A stretch of 64,000 nucleotides of DNA from Alcaligenes faecalis (GTDB lineage: Bacteria; Pseudomonadota; Gammaproteobacteria; Burkholderiales; Burkholderiaceae_B), in the NCBI RefSeq assembly GCF_002443155.1, contig NZ_CP023667.1, positions 992,001 through 1,056,000 of the forward strand. The letters run 5' to 3'. A program made the translations under genes and the position numbers. A model generated the notes under the pieces. That model saw nothing but the letters and a program-made list of their open reading frames with translations, searched no databases and was not told where the DNA came from. Shown here piece after piece: positions 25,396-34,430 of the stretch; position 1 is the stretch's first letter; every line of letters begins with the position of its first letter.

Positions 25396-27103
25396 CCAGA
25401 TCCTTGTAGTAGTTCAGGCTGTTGCTGTAGCCAGGGCGCGAAGCCAGACCTTCAAAGTCTTCCACCCCGTTGCGCTTGGCATATTGCTCGTACTCGGCAA
25501 TCAGCTCTTTCAGCTTCTCGGGATGTTTTTCCGACAGATCATTCAGCTCGGAACGGTCTTCAGCCAGATTGAACAACTCCCAGCGGTCTTTGCCCCAAGG
25601 AGCATTGGCGTAGACGATTTTCCAGTCGCCCAAACGCATGGCCCGGCGGCCATTCAGCTCCCAGCCTTGGCGGAAGGTTTCGTGTACCTGATCGCTGCGG
25701 CCTGTCAGCACATCCACCATGGAGTTGCCTTGCATGGGGATGACCTGGCGGCCACGATATTCGCCTTTGGGCTGTTCGATCTGCGCCAGGGCCAGAATGG
25801 TGGGGGCGATGTCGGTTACGTGGGCCGGGGCACGCACGAACTCGCCCTGACGTTTGCCACCGGGTACGCGCATGATGCTGGGCACCGAGATACCGCCTTC
25901 ATACATAAAGGCCTTGTACAGATTGAAGGGCGTGGAGCCAACTTGAGCCCAGCCTGGACCGTATTCGACAAAGGAGCCGGGGCGGCCCGTGTTTTCGTAA
26001 CTGTTGTCGCGATGCTTGTGCGCCCAGGCACGGGTTTCGCCTTCATCCAGCACCGTGTTGCCGTCGGCACCGTTGTCAGACATGAAGATGACGACGGTGT
26101 TGTCGTATTGGCCGCTTTGTTTCAGGTGCTCGATCACGCGGCCGATTTGTGCGTCCATGGATTCCACCATGGCGGCGTAGACAGCCATACGCTTGCTTTC
26201 GACGCGTTGCTGTTCTGGGCTCAGCTCTTTCCAGCGTGGCCAGGCAGGATTGTCCACATAGCCTTGCATGTCCTGGGGCACCAGACCCAGCTTTTTCATG
26301 CGTTCCAGACGCTCTTCACGCAACACGTCATAGCCTGCGTCGTAGCGGCCTTCATATTTGCGTATGTATTCCTCGGGGGCGTGCAAAGGCCAATGCGGCG
26401 CGGTAAAGGCCAGGTAGGCGAAGAAAGGCTGATCCTTGCGTGTGTCTGCGTCTATGTAGGACATCAGGCGCGAGGCAAAAAACTCGCTGGAGTAGAAGTC
26501 CTTGGGCAACTGCACCTCCTTGCCGTTTTCACGGTACAGGGCAACTGGTGCTTTATTGGCGTCAAATGTGATGATGCCGCTTTGGTCAAAGTGGCTGGCG
26601 CCACCGTGCATCAAGGCGTAAGACTGGTCGAAGCCACGATTGGGCGGGGCAACTTCCTCTTTCACGCCCAAATGCCACTTGCCAGCCATATAAGTACGGT
26701 AGCCATGGTCTTGCAGGACCAAGGGAAAGGGCAGGGCCTGGTCGCTCAGAAAGCCTTCGTAGCCCGGCAGGGCGCGCTGCTGGGGCGTCATCAGTTCGGC
26801 CATGCCACCAAAGCCCACCTGGTGGTTGTCCGCGCCGGACATCAGCATGGCGCGGGTCGGGGAACAGAAGGGGGATGCGTAAAAGTCAGTCAGGGCTACG
26901 CCTTCTTTGACCAGGGCATCCAGGTTGGGGGTGGAAATTTCCCCGCCAAATGCGCCAATGTCTGAATATCCCAGATCATCGGCCACGATCAGCAAAATAT
27001 TGGGGCGTTGTGTCTCTGTGGCTGCGTGGCTGCTTAGCGTGCAGGCGGCCAAAGCCAGGCCCAGCAAGCTGCGCAGTAAATAGCTATTTTTAGTGCGTCG
27101 CAT
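25382..27103 (-). CDS. Arylsulfatase (cysteine type)
   Basis: A 573-residue sulfatase. A signal peptide of about 27 residues precedes RPNILLIVADDLGYSDIGAF, with the first two metal-binding aspartates. Cys80 lies in SPFCSPTRAMLMSG, the CxPxR signature in which the cysteine becomes formylglycine. GKWHLGVKEE and IFMSDNGADGN supply further active-site and Ca-binding residues. The length and C-terminal domain resemble Pseudomonas AtsA-type enzymes that release sulfate from aryl sulfate esters in the periplasm. The start could also be ATG 27145; 27103 gives the neater signal peptide, but neither has a strong ribosome site. It is the first gene of a two-gene unit with its own maturation enzyme. Confidence 0.93.
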   Translation of the reverse strand: MRRTKNSYLLRSLLGLALAACTLSSHAATETQRPNILLIVADDLGYSDIGAFGGEISTPNLDALVKEGVALTDFYASPFCSPTRAMLMSGADNHQVGFGGMAELMTPQQRALPGYEGFLSDQALPFPLVLQDHGYRTYMAGKWHLGVKEEVAPPNRGFDQSYALMHGGASHFDQSGIITFDANKAPVALYRENGKEVQLPKDFYSSEFFASRLMSYIDADTRKDQPFFAYLAFTAPHWPLHAPEEYIRKYEGRYDAGYDVLREERLERMKKLGLVPQDMQGYVDNPAWPRWKELSPEQQRVESKRMAVYAAMVESMDAQIGRVIEHLKQSGQYDNTVVIFMSDNGADGNTVLDEGETRAWAHKHRDNSYENTGRPGSFVEYGPGWAQVGSTPFNLYKAFMYEGGISVPSIMRVPGGKRQGEFVRAPAHVTDIAPTILALAQIEQPKGEYRGRQVIPMQGNSMVDVLTGRSDQVHETFRQGWELNGRRAMRLGDWKIVYANAPWGKDRWELFNLAEDRSELNDLSEKHPEKLKELIAEYEQYAKRNGVEDFEGLASRPGYSNSLNYYKDLDEVL

Positions 27104-27607
27104 TTTCTTGTGTCTCAATCTAGTTATGTTTGTAGTGGCCCTCATCGTCTGTCGGGCCTCCGATGCAAGTCGGAGATGTGTCTCTACTTAAAGCCGTGGA
27201 CGCGAGTGCCATAGGGCGTATTGATGGGTTTTGTACGTAAAACCATCGGGTAACGGATGTGTAGACAGAGCCAGCAACAATGCCTCACACTTTTGATCTG
27301 AGCCGCCGCTGCCAGTCTTTTAGAGGCTGGCGTGTCTCCCCCAATTCGATTGAACACGAAGCCGCTTGGGGATTTCCAAGACTAAAAAGGTTTGCTTGCA
27401 TACCTGGAAGGCATGGTGGCTAATATAAGCATTGGAAATCAAGGAACTAGGCTTGCAAGCGGCATGGGCAGTGGTTTTCCCTGATAAGTCCACAAAACGC
27501 TCTGAATGGAGCCTGTTTATTTGACGTAGCCAGGCTTCTGGCATGCGTGAAGGGGGTAGCCATAAAAAAAGCCCCAGCAAGTGGGGCTTTGGTGAGCAGT
27601 CTGGAAA
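27104..27607. other. Intergenic region, about 500 bases
   Basis: Upstream of the sulfatase and downstream of the TM2 gene. It should hold the sulfatase promoter, but I could not identify it with confidence. An 86-codon open frame on the minus strand (27320-27580) overlaps the TM2 terminator and has no recognisable features, so I do not call it. The terminator at 27561-27590 is the only clear element. Confidence 0.4.
27561..27590 (-). terminator. Terminator after the TM2-domain gene
   Basis: The stem AAAGCCCCA/TGGGGCTTT, read on the minus strand, is followed by a run of T (AAAAAAA on plus at 27564). It ends the leftward TM2 (and perhaps glpK) transcript. Confidence 0.88.
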
Positions 27608-28060
27608 TCAACGGGCCAGCTTGAATTCGTCGTCACCCATAAAGGCGTAACGCAGGGCGTCGATCAGGGCCAGGAAGTAGGCCAGGGGCGACCAGATGGC
27701 AAACAGCACCAGGAATAACAAGCCCATGCCGATCTGCCCCAGGTAAAAGCGGTGCACGCCCAGCCAGCCCAGGAAAATCGCCAGCACAATCGCGATCTTG
27801 CGGTGGCTGTTGGGCTTGGACATTTCATCTTTCTTGTTCTTGGAAATCCAGATCACCAGCGGGACGGTAATGATCAAGGCAATCAGTGCTTTGCCCCAAT
27901 GCACGGTCAGGTATCGCTGGACTTCCTGCATCAATTCGATGAAGTCATGGAACAGGAATCCCAGGTACGAGGAAATGTAGTGGAAAATGGCCTCGCCAAA
28001 GGTCAGGCCCAACATCACGATCAGGAAGATGGCAATGCCCAGAATGATTTTTTGCAGCAT
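27608..28060 (-). CDS. TM2 domain-containing membrane protein
   Basis: A 150-residue inner membrane protein. Two N-terminal hydrophobic segments (about residues 5-40 and 58-73) precede a C-terminal TM2 domain: KIAIVLAIFLGWLGVHRFYL followed by GQIGMGLLFLVLF. This is the helix-turn-helix membrane motif of the family. Its function is unknown. It lies 27 bases downstream of glpK on the same strand and may be read with it. CGGAAA precedes ATG 28060. Confidence 0.85.
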   Translation of the reverse strand: MLQKIILGIAIFLIVMLGLTFGEAIFHYISSYLGFLFHDFIELMQEVQRYLTVHWGKALIALIITVPLVIWISKNKKDEMSKPNSHRKIAIVLAIFLGWLGVHRFYLGQIGMGLLFLVLFAIWSPLAYFLALIDALRYAFMGDDEFKLAR

Positions 28061-28087
28061 GGTGTTTCCGTCAAAAAAACAGCAAGT

Positions 28088-29581
28088 TCAATAAGTGCGT
28101 GCCTGACGCACGGCTTGTTCCCAACTGAGCATCAGGTTCTGGGCTTCATCGCGCGACATGGCGGGCTCAAACACCCGGTCACATTGCCACAGCGCCGCAA
28201 TTTCCGGCAAACCTGAATACAGACCGCTGCCCAGGCCTGCCAGATAGGCGGCGCCCAGCGCGGTCGTCTCAATAGTAACGGGACGCACGACGGGCAGGCC
28301 CAACAAGTCTGCCTGAAATTGCATCAGAAGATTATTGGCGCAGGCTCCGCCGTCCACACGCAGCTCGTGCAAGGCTGGGCCGCCGTTGGCCTGCACATCC
28401 CGATTCATGGCTTGCAGCACGGCGGCGCTTTGGTAGGCAATGCTGTCCAGAGCGGCGCGGGCAATGTGGGCCATGGTGGAGGCACGTGTCAGGCCGGTAA
28501 TGGTGCCGCGGGCCTGGGCGTCCCAATAGGGCGCTCCCAGGCCGGTGAAGGCGGGCACCAGACGCACGCCTTGAGCATCTGGCACGCTGCGGGCCAGCTC
28601 TTCGACTTGAGCGCTGTGTTCCAGCGCGCCCAGACCATCGCGCAGCCATTGGACAACGGCTCCGCCAATAAAGACACTGCCTTCCAGTGCGTAGGCAGGC
28701 GTGTCGCCGTGATGGGCGGCGCTGGTCGCGATCAGGCCATTATGGGATTGTGGAACCTGCGAGCCACAGTGCATCAACAGGAAGCAGCCTGTGCCATAGG
28801 TATTCTTGGCCATGCCGGGCGTGGTGCAGGCTTGGCCGAACAGGGCGCTTTGTTGGTCGCCCGCCACACCGCAAATAGGGATGGGGCTGCCCAGAATCTC
28901 GGGGCTGCAATGGCCAAACTCAGAGGCGGAGCTTTGTACCTGGGGCAAGACGCTGGCCGGGATGTTGAACAGGGCCAGCAACTCCTCGTCCCATTGCTGG
29001 CTATGAATGTTGTAGAGCAGGGTGCGCGAGGCATTGCTGACATCGGTGGCATGGACTTTGCCGCCACTTAAGTGCCAGATCAGCCAGCTATCAATTGTGC
29101 CGAAAGCCAGTTCGCCGCGCTGAGCCCGCTCACGGGCGCCGGGTATGGAGTCCAGCAGCCAGCGCAACTTGGAGGCTGAAAAGTAGGCATCAATGGGCAG
29201 GCCGGTCTTGCCAGTTATGGTGGCTTCGTGCCCCTGCTCGCGCAGTTGGGCGCAGAAGTCTTCGGCGCGCCTATCCTGCCAGACGATGGCCTTGTGCAGG
29301 GCTTGTCCGGTTTGCCGGTCCCACAGCACTGTGGTTTCGCGTTGATTGGTGATGCCAATCGCGTGTATATCCTGAGGACGCAGTCCGGCCTGCTCAATCG
29401 CTTGTCGGGCAGTCCGAAACTGTGTGTCCAGAATTTCCTGAGGATCGTGTTCTACCCAGTCGGTGCGCGGATAGTATTGCTGGGTTTCCTGCTGCGCCTT
29501 GGCCAGAATGCGGCCGTCTGCTGCCACAACAAGGCTGCGCGAGCTGGAGGTTCCCTGATCAAGAGCAAGTATGAAGGTCAT
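28088..29581 (-). CDS. glpK: Glycerol kinase
   Basis: A 497-residue FGGY-family kinase that phosphorylates glycerol to sn-glycerol 3-phosphate in the cytoplasm. It opens [20 protein letters not shown] (phosphate 1 loop) and contains the glycerol-contact segments [11 protein letters not shown] and [14 protein letters not shown]. The FGGY signature region includes [20 protein letters not shown] and [20 protein letters not shown]. Length and motifs match glycerol kinase rather than xylulokinase. It diverges from glpD over 200 bases, so a shared regulator of glycerol use is likely, although none is encoded here. Confidence 0.96.
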   Translation of the reverse strand: MTFILALDQGTSSSRSLVVAADGRILAKAQQETQQYYPRTDWVEHDPQEILDTQFRTARQAIEQAGLRPQDIHAIGITNQRETTVLWDRQTGQALHKAIVWQDRRAEDFCAQLREQGHEATITGKTGLPIDAYFSASKLRWLLDSIPGARERAQRGELAFGTIDSWLIWHLSGGKVHATDVSNASRTLLYNIHSQQWDEELLALFNIPASVLPQVQSSASEFGHCSPEILGSPIPICGVAGDQQSALFGQACTTPGMAKNTYGTGCFLLMHCGSQVPQSHNGLIATSAAHHGDTPAYALEGSVFIGGAVVQWLRDGLGALEHSAQVEELARSVPDAQGVRLVPAFTGLGAPYWDAQARGTITGLTRASTMAHIARAALDSIAYQSAAVLQAMNRDVQANGGPALHELRVDGGACANNLLMQFQADLLGLPVVRPVTIETTALGAAYLAGLGSGLYSGLPEIAALWQCDRVFEPAMSRDEAQNLMLSWEQAVRQARTY

Positions 29582-29781
29582 GCGAAAGAGGCTGTAAAAG
29601 CGGAGCAGACCACAGTGTACTGGCTCTGTGCGGCCTGTGGCCGGTCACAGACGGCGTGTTGATACGCGAGCAAACAAGTTTCACTGGACGGTAAAAGTTC
29701 AGGGGCTAAAATCAGGGTAAATCCCGAGCCAGTCAGTACTTTTTTCGGGAGTCTGCTAATTTCAGGTCCAACGCTCATCTT

Positions 29782-31380
29782 ATGACTACATTAAGTTCCC
29801 CCCTATTGACCGACAGAGCCCAGATGCTGGGCGCTTTGGCGCGCACCACGCAGGTGGATATGGTCGTGGTGGGGGGTGGCGCAACCGGCCTGGGTGTGGC
29901 GTTGGATGCGGCCTTGCGTGGCTTGAGTGTGGTGGTGCTGGAGGCCTGGGACTTTGCCAAAGGCACGTCCTCGCGGGCGACCAAGCTGGTGCACGGTGGG
30001 GTGCGATACCTGGCCCAGGGAAATGTCAGCCTGGTGCGCGAGGCCTTGCGCGAACGCATGCATTTGCTGAGCAATGCGCCCCATCTGGCGCAGCGTCTGC
30101 CTTTTGTCATGCCCAGCTACAAGTGCTGGGAAACCCCATTTTATGGGGTGGGCCTGATGGCTTACGACGGTCTGGCCGGGCGGGAAGGGCTGGGCCATAC
30201 CCAATTCCTGAGTGCCTCCAAGATCCGGCAGCTTCTGCCCGGTGCTCGTCAACGTGGTTTGAAGGGCGGCGTGAAGTACTGGGATGGCCAGTTTGACGAT
30301 GCCCGTCTGGCTTTGGCGCTGGCGCGTACGGCAGCCTTGAATGGCGCTTTGCTGGTCAATTACTGTCCGGTAATGGAAGTGATGCATCGCGACGGCAAAG
30401 TCTCCGGAGTGCGCTGTCAGGACAAGGAAAGTGGGCAAAGCTACGAGATTCATAGCAAGTGCGTAGTCAATGCCACCGGTGTCTGGGTAGACCAGGTCCG
30501 GCAAATGGATGCACAGGAAGCCGGGCGTGAATTGCGCCCTATGGTCTCGCCCAGTCAGGGTGTGCATCTGGTCGTCGATCAGGAGTTCCTGCCGGGTGAA
30601 CATGCCTTGCTGGTGCCGCGTACCAAGGATGGCCGGGTGTTGTTTGCCGTCCCCTGGTTGGGCAAGCTGATTCTGGGGACAACCGATACGCCCCGCGACG
30701 ATATTCCATTGGAACCACGTCCTTTGGCTCAGGAAGTGGATTTCATTCTGAAAGAGTCCGCCAACTATCTGCAAAAAGCCCCAACCGTTCAGGATGTGCG
30801 CAGCATCTGGGTGGGCTTGCGCCCTCTGGTGCGTCCGGCTGCTGAGTCAGCTGCGGGGCAAACGCAGTCCATCAGCCGGGAGCACAGTATTACGGTCAGC
30901 GCCAATGGCTTGCTGACGGTAACGGGCGGCAAGTGGACAACCTACCGCGCCATGGCCGAGGACGTGCTGGAGCGCTGCCAGCAGTCCGGTTTGCTGGGGC
31001 CATTGCCTGCCTGTCGGACACAGGAACAACGCTTGGTGGGAGCCTCTTATGTGGGCGACCGCCGTTCTCTGGGCCGTACCGCTGGCCTGGATGCTTATGG
31101 CAGCGAAGCTGACTGGGTACAGACCTTGCCAGGTGCCGATCAAGAGCTGGCTCCGGGTCTGAGCGCCGCCATGGTGCGCTTTGCCTGCCGTTTCGAATAC
31201 GCCCGTACGGTGGAGGATATGCTGGCCCGCCGTTCGCGTCTGCTGTTTCTGGATGCACGTCTGGCACAGTCAATTGCGCCGGTTGTTGCGGCGATCATGC
31301 AGGAAGAAACAGGGCGTTCGCCCGAGCTGGACGCTTTTCTGGATTTGGCCGAGCAATACGCCACAGTACCTGTGCAGTAA
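29782..31380 (+). CDS. glpD: Aerobic glycerol-3-phosphate dehydrogenase
   Basis: A 532-residue membrane-associated FAD enzyme that oxidises glycerol 3-phosphate to dihydroxyacetone phosphate and passes electrons to quinone. The FAD fold reads VVVGGGATGLGVALDAALRG. It is followed by TSSRATKLVHGGVRYL, the family signature, and later LLTVTGGKWTTYRAMAEDVL. The C-terminal GlpD cap domain is complete. It works directly after the divergent GlpK. ATG 29782 has a weak ribosome site. It converges on the NlpC/P60 gene with no hairpin between. Confidence 0.96.
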   Translation: MTTLSSPLLTDRAQMLGALARTTQVDMVVVGGGATGLGVALDAALRGLSVVVLEAWDFAKGTSSRATKLVHGGVRYLAQGNVSLVREALRERMHLLSNAPHLAQRLPFVMPSYKCWETPFYGVGLMAYDGLAGREGLGHTQFLSASKIRQLLPGARQRGLKGGVKYWDGQFDDARLALALARTAALNGALLVNYCPVMEVMHRDGKVSGVRCQDKESGQSYEIHSKCVVNATGVWVDQVRQMDAQEAGRELRPMVSPSQGVHLVVDQEFLPGEHALLVPRTKDGRVLFAVPWLGKLILGTTDTPRDDIPLEPRPLAQEVDFILKESANYLQKAPTVQDVRSIWVGLRPLVRPAAESAAGQTQSISREHSITVSANGLLTVTGGKWTTYRAMAEDVLERCQQSGLLGPLPACRTQEQRLVGASYVGDRRSLGRTAGLDAYGSEADWVQTLPGADQELAPGLSAAMVRFACRFEYARTVEDMLARRSRLLFLDARLAQSIAPVVAAIMQEETGRSPELDAFLDLAEQYATVPVQ

Positions 31381-31409
31381 AACAAACCCGACGCAGGCTG
31401 GCCACCGCA

Positions 31410-31907
31410 TCAATCAAAGAAAGTGCGAGCTGTTTCAAAGCGTTTGGCGAAATAGGGATTATCCAGGGAATCAATTCGTACGCGGCCACCGCTGGAGGGC
31501 GCATTGATGAATTGTTGCTTGCCTATATAGATACCCACATGCGAGTTGGGCGCGCCCAGTGTATTGAAAAACACCAGGTCGCCGGGGCGCAGCTGTGAGC
31601 GACTGACTCGACGGGAGGCGCTGGCCTGGTCGCTGGTCCGGCGCGGAACAGGGGAGCTGGATTCCTGGTTGAACACATACTGCACCAGCCCGCTGCAATC
31701 AAAGCCGGTGGACGGTTCGCGGCCGCCATAACGGTAGGGGGTGTCCAGCAGGCTCAGGGCGGACAGAACCACGGCGGAGCGTCGATGCTCATCAACACCG
31801 ATGGCCTGGGCTGTGGGCGGACGGGAAGACGGGGTATGCGCGCAGGCAGCCAGGAGCAGTGCCAGGCCAAGAGTAAGCAGACGTTGCGTAAAAGCAGCAG
31901 GAACCAT
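31410..31907 (-). CDS. NlpC/P60-family lipoprotein
   Basis: A 165-residue exported peptidoglycan endopeptidase homologue. The lipobox is LLAAC, with Cys22 as the lipidation site. The NlpC/P60 domain follows: PYRYGG, FDCSGLVQYVF with nucleophile Cys71, and NSHVGIYIG with His123. The third catalytic position is Asn135 (FINAPSSGG), where Spr/MepS-like enzymes have His; a polar substitute there is tolerated in parts of the family. It is expected to cut peptide crosslinks or stems in the periplasm. It is a single gene upstream of the long flhDC control region. Confidence 0.9.
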   Translation of the reverse strand: MVPAAFTQRLLTLGLALLLAACAHTPSSRPPTAQAIGVDEHRRSAVVLSALSLLDTPYRYGGREPSTGFDCSGLVQYVFNQESSSPVPRRTSDQASASRRVSRSQLRPGDLVFFNTLGAPNSHVGIYIGKQQFINAPSSGGRVRIDSLDNPYFAKRFETARTFFD

Positions 31908-32342
31908 GGGCTGTTACAAAACGGATATGGGGGCAGGGAGGAAAGCGCGTACCAGAAGAATATCCGATATTTCGTCGTTTTCTAGGCAGGGTCTGAGAGA
32001 GTTGGCGAAATATTCATTAATTAATGGCCAATGTATGCAACAAAACATAATTTCGATACAAACGCTTTGATCTTCGTCATGTTACATCTCGTTTATATCT
32101 ACAACATTAAGTGAGCATCTGATAATATTCTGCTGTGTCTTGATGCATTTATTGCATATTTTCAACGTTTTTCATGTTTTTAATACATTCATGGACAAAA
32201 TGTGTCGATAACGTTGATAATGTAAAAATATGTTCACGCAATAGTTTGCAAGGCATGATACATATTTATGTAACTTTATATATTTTAAATGTATTTTGTT
32301 ACAAGAAACTAGCTGATTAACAGTTTTACAAGGATGGCTGAC
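31908..32342. promoter_or_regulatory. Long AT-rich flhDC leader/control region
   Basis: About 435 bases without a gene, clearly more AT-rich than anything else in the window. It contains perfect palindromes CATTAATTAATG (32015-32026) and TACATA-TT-TATGTA (32259-32272). Several TATAAT-like hexamers prevent choice of a single promoter. Class I flagellar promoters are integration points for several regulators, and the composition suits nucleoid-protein (H-NS-like) binding. No binding protein can be assigned from sequence alone. Confidence 0.55.
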
Positions 32343-32669
32343 ATGCCCGTATCGGAAAATTCGCTGCTGAATGATATTCAGGAAGTCAATTTGTCGTACT
32401 TGTTACTTGCGCAGCGTCTGCTGCGAGAGAATTTTGCGGCAGGTATGTTCCGTTTGGGCTTCGATAACGATGTGGCAGAGACCTTGTTGCGTCTGTCACC
32501 GGCCCAACTGGTCAAGCTGGCCAGCTCCAGCTCGTTGATTTGCGGTTTTCGTTTCAACGATTACGACCTGCTCACCACCTTGACGCAGAATGTGCTGGGA
32601 GGGGTGTTGCAGCAGGCTCACTCCACCATTTTGCTGTCCCAACGCGCGACGGCGGAACAGGCTGGTTAA
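32343..32669 (+). CDS. flhD: Flagellar transcriptional activator FlhD
   Basis: A 108-residue class I master regulator subunit. The core is diagnostic: [20 protein letters not shown], then [19 protein letters not shown] and [13 protein letters not shown]. FlhD pairs with FlhC as FlhD4C2 to activate class II flagellar promoters with sigma-70. The start is placed at ATG 32343, which has AAGGA 8 bases upstream; an ATG three codons earlier lies within that ribosome site. It is followed by flhC after 31 bases. Confidence 0.93.
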   Translation: MPVSENSLLNDIQEVNLSYLLLAQRLLRENFAAGMFRLGFDNDVAETLLRLSPAQLVKLASSSSLICGFRFNDYDLLTTLTQNVLGGVLQQAHSTILLSQRATAEQAG

Positions 32670-32700
32670 ACCGGCTTCCGAACTTATTACATCAAGAACT

Positions 32701-33351
32701 ATGGCTATAAAAAGCGTCGCCAAAGAAGCTCAGGAAATTGGGCTTGCTTCCGACATGATTGAGCTGGGGGCGCGCTTGCAGGTTCTGCAAGCAGAAACAT
32801 CACTAAGTTACGACCGGCTGGCCCGTTTGTACCGCGAAGTCAAAGGCTGCTCGCCACCCAAAGGCATGCTGCCTTTCTCGGTGGACTGGTTCATGACCTG
32901 GTTGCCCAATATTCACTCCAGCCTGTTCTACAGCATTTACCAGTTCATGACGGTGCACACGCCTTGCGACAAAAGCCGTGCGCTGGTGGAAGCCTATCGT
33001 CTGTACCTGGAGCAGTCCTCGGCCGGACGTCTGGAAGTGGGGCCGGACGAAGAGCCCGTACTGAGCTTTACCCGTGCCTGGATGCTGCTACGCTTTTTTG
33101 ATAGCGGTTTGTTGCAGCTGTCCCAGTGCGAACGCTGCAAAGGTGGCTTTGTGGCCCATGCGCACGATCCTGAATCAGGCTTTATTTGTGCCATTTGTCG
33201 TCCGCCACCGCGAGCAGGCAAGACGCGTGCCAGCAAGGCGCGCAGCACACCCAAATCTCCCGCCAGCAAAAGCCGAAAGTCAGAGTCGGCCAGGGAGCCG
33301 CAAGCCAGGGCGCCAGGGCACGTTACCGCTCAGGTAGACGTGCCCGTTTAA
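32701..33351 (+). CDS. flhC: Flagellar transcriptional activator FlhC
   Basis: A 216-residue DNA-binding subunit of the FlhD4C2 activator. The conserved body includes ARLQVLQAETSLSYDRLARL, KGMLPFSVDWFMTW and NIHSSLFYSIYQF. A four-cysteine zinc site is CERC...CAIC. FlhC is usually about 185-195 residues; here about 45 residues after the zinc site form a Lys/Arg/Ser/Pro-rich tail (GKTRASKARSTPKSPASKSR) that looks disordered and could add non-specific DNA affinity. The start is ATG 32701. Confidence 0.94.
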   Translation: MAIKSVAKEAQEIGLASDMIELGARLQVLQAETSLSYDRLARLYREVKGCSPPKGMLPFSVDWFMTWLPNIHSSLFYSIYQFMTVHTPCDKSRALVEAYRLYLEQSSAGRLEVGPDEEPVLSFTRAWMLLRFFDSGLLQLSQCERCKGGFVAHAHDPESGFICAICRPPPRAGKTRASKARSTPKSPASKSRKSESAREPQARAPGHVTAQVDVPV

Positions 33352-33542
33352 CAAGAGCTTTTGTCGTCAGTGTGCAGCAAAGCCGGATAGATGCTGGTTT
33401 TTGATGTGGATCTGATAAGAATCTGAACGTGTCAAGGCAACTGGAAGCGTCGATCTAGGCTGGAAAAAGGCCGTTAACGCGTCGTTTTAGCCCGGTTGCT
33501 TGCCGCCATCATTAGCAGCGTGTATTTGAAGAAGGCGTATCC

Positions 33543-34418
33543 GTGCTTATTATCCTTGGATATATCATTGTTTTCGTCTCCGTTTTCGGGAGCTTTGTGG
33601 GGCTGGGCGGGCATTTAGGGGCTTTATACCAGCCTTTTGAATTACTGCTGATTGGTGGCGCGGCCCTGGGGGCCTATTTTGCGTCCAACAGCGGCAAGTC
33701 CATTAAGCTGCTGGCCAAAGCCTTGCCGATTGCCTTTCGCAGCAGTCCCTACAACAAGCAGTTGTACATGCAGTTGATGGGCATGCTGTCCGTGCTGCTG
33801 AACAAGGCACGCCGCGACGGCATGATGTCCATCGAAGCCGACATCGAGAACCCCGAACAAAGTCCTATCTTTGCCGACTACCCCAATGTGGTGAAAGATC
33901 CGGCCCTGATGAACTTTGTATCCGACTACCTGCGTTTGATGATCAGCGGCAATATGAGCTCGTTTGAAATCGAAACGCTGATGGACCAGGATATCGAGAC
34001 CCACCAGCACGAACGCAACGTGCCGGCGCGCGCCTTGCGCGAGGTGTCTGACGCCTTGCCCGCTTTCGGGATTGTGGCGGCGGTGCTGGGTGTGGTGAAG
34101 GCACTGGCCTCCGTAGACCAGCCGCCTGCCGTGCTGGCTGATCTGATCTCCAAGGCCATGGTCGGTACCTTTCTGGGTATTTTGCTGGCCTATGGTTTTG
34201 TGGCTCCTTTGGCGGCGACCATCGAGCGTCGTACCTCGGATTCGGTCAAGGTGCTCGAGTGCATCAAGGTCACCTTGCTGGCCAATCTGAATGGCTACCC
34301 GCCCCAGCTAGCCGTGGAGTTTGGCCGTAAAGTGCTGTTTTCCTCCGATCGCCCTTCGTTCCAGGAACTGGAAGAGCATGTACGTCAGGCCCGCTCGGGT
34401 GCTGGTCGCAAAGCCTAA
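33543..34418 (+). CDS. motA: Flagellar motor stator protein MotA
   Basis: A 291-residue inner membrane stator subunit with four transmembrane helices. It has the long cytoplasmic loop after helix 2 carrying charged residues that contact FliG, and the helix 3 segment ALPAFGIVAAVLGVVKALAS with the family proline. With MotB it forms the proton channel that drives rotation. The start is a GTG at 33543 with GAAGG 7-8 bases upstream. It is separated from flhC by 191 bases, so it has its own promoter or a long leader, and is followed by motB after 12 bases. Confidence 0.95.
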   Translation: MLIILGYIIVFVSVFGSFVGLGGHLGALYQPFELLLIGGAALGAYFASNSGKSIKLLAKALPIAFRSSPYNKQLYMQLMGMLSVLLNKARRDGMMSIEADIENPEQSPIFADYPNVVKDPALMNFVSDYLRLMISGNMSSFEIETLMDQDIETHQHERNVPARALREVSDALPAFGIVAAVLGVVKALASVDQPPAVLADLISKAMVGTFLGILLAYGFVAPLAATIERRTSDSVKVLECIKVTLLANLNGYPPQLAVEFGRKVLFSSDRPSFQELEEHVRQARSGAGRKA

Positions 34419-34430
34419 GCGGATGCGCTC

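Noticed and set aside
25190-26965. 591-codon open frame on the plus strand
   Set aside because: Antisense to the arylsulfatase and formylglycine-generating enzyme, both with full sets of active-site motifs.
27320-27580. 86-codon minus-strand open frame upstream of the arylsulfatase
   Set aside because: It overlaps the TM2 terminator, has no ribosome site or recognisable domain, and is not supported as a gene.
33400-33500. Possible sigma-28 promoter upstream of motA
   Set aside because: GCCGTTAA near 33468 resembles the -10 element, but the sequence 11 bases upstream has no -35 likeness.
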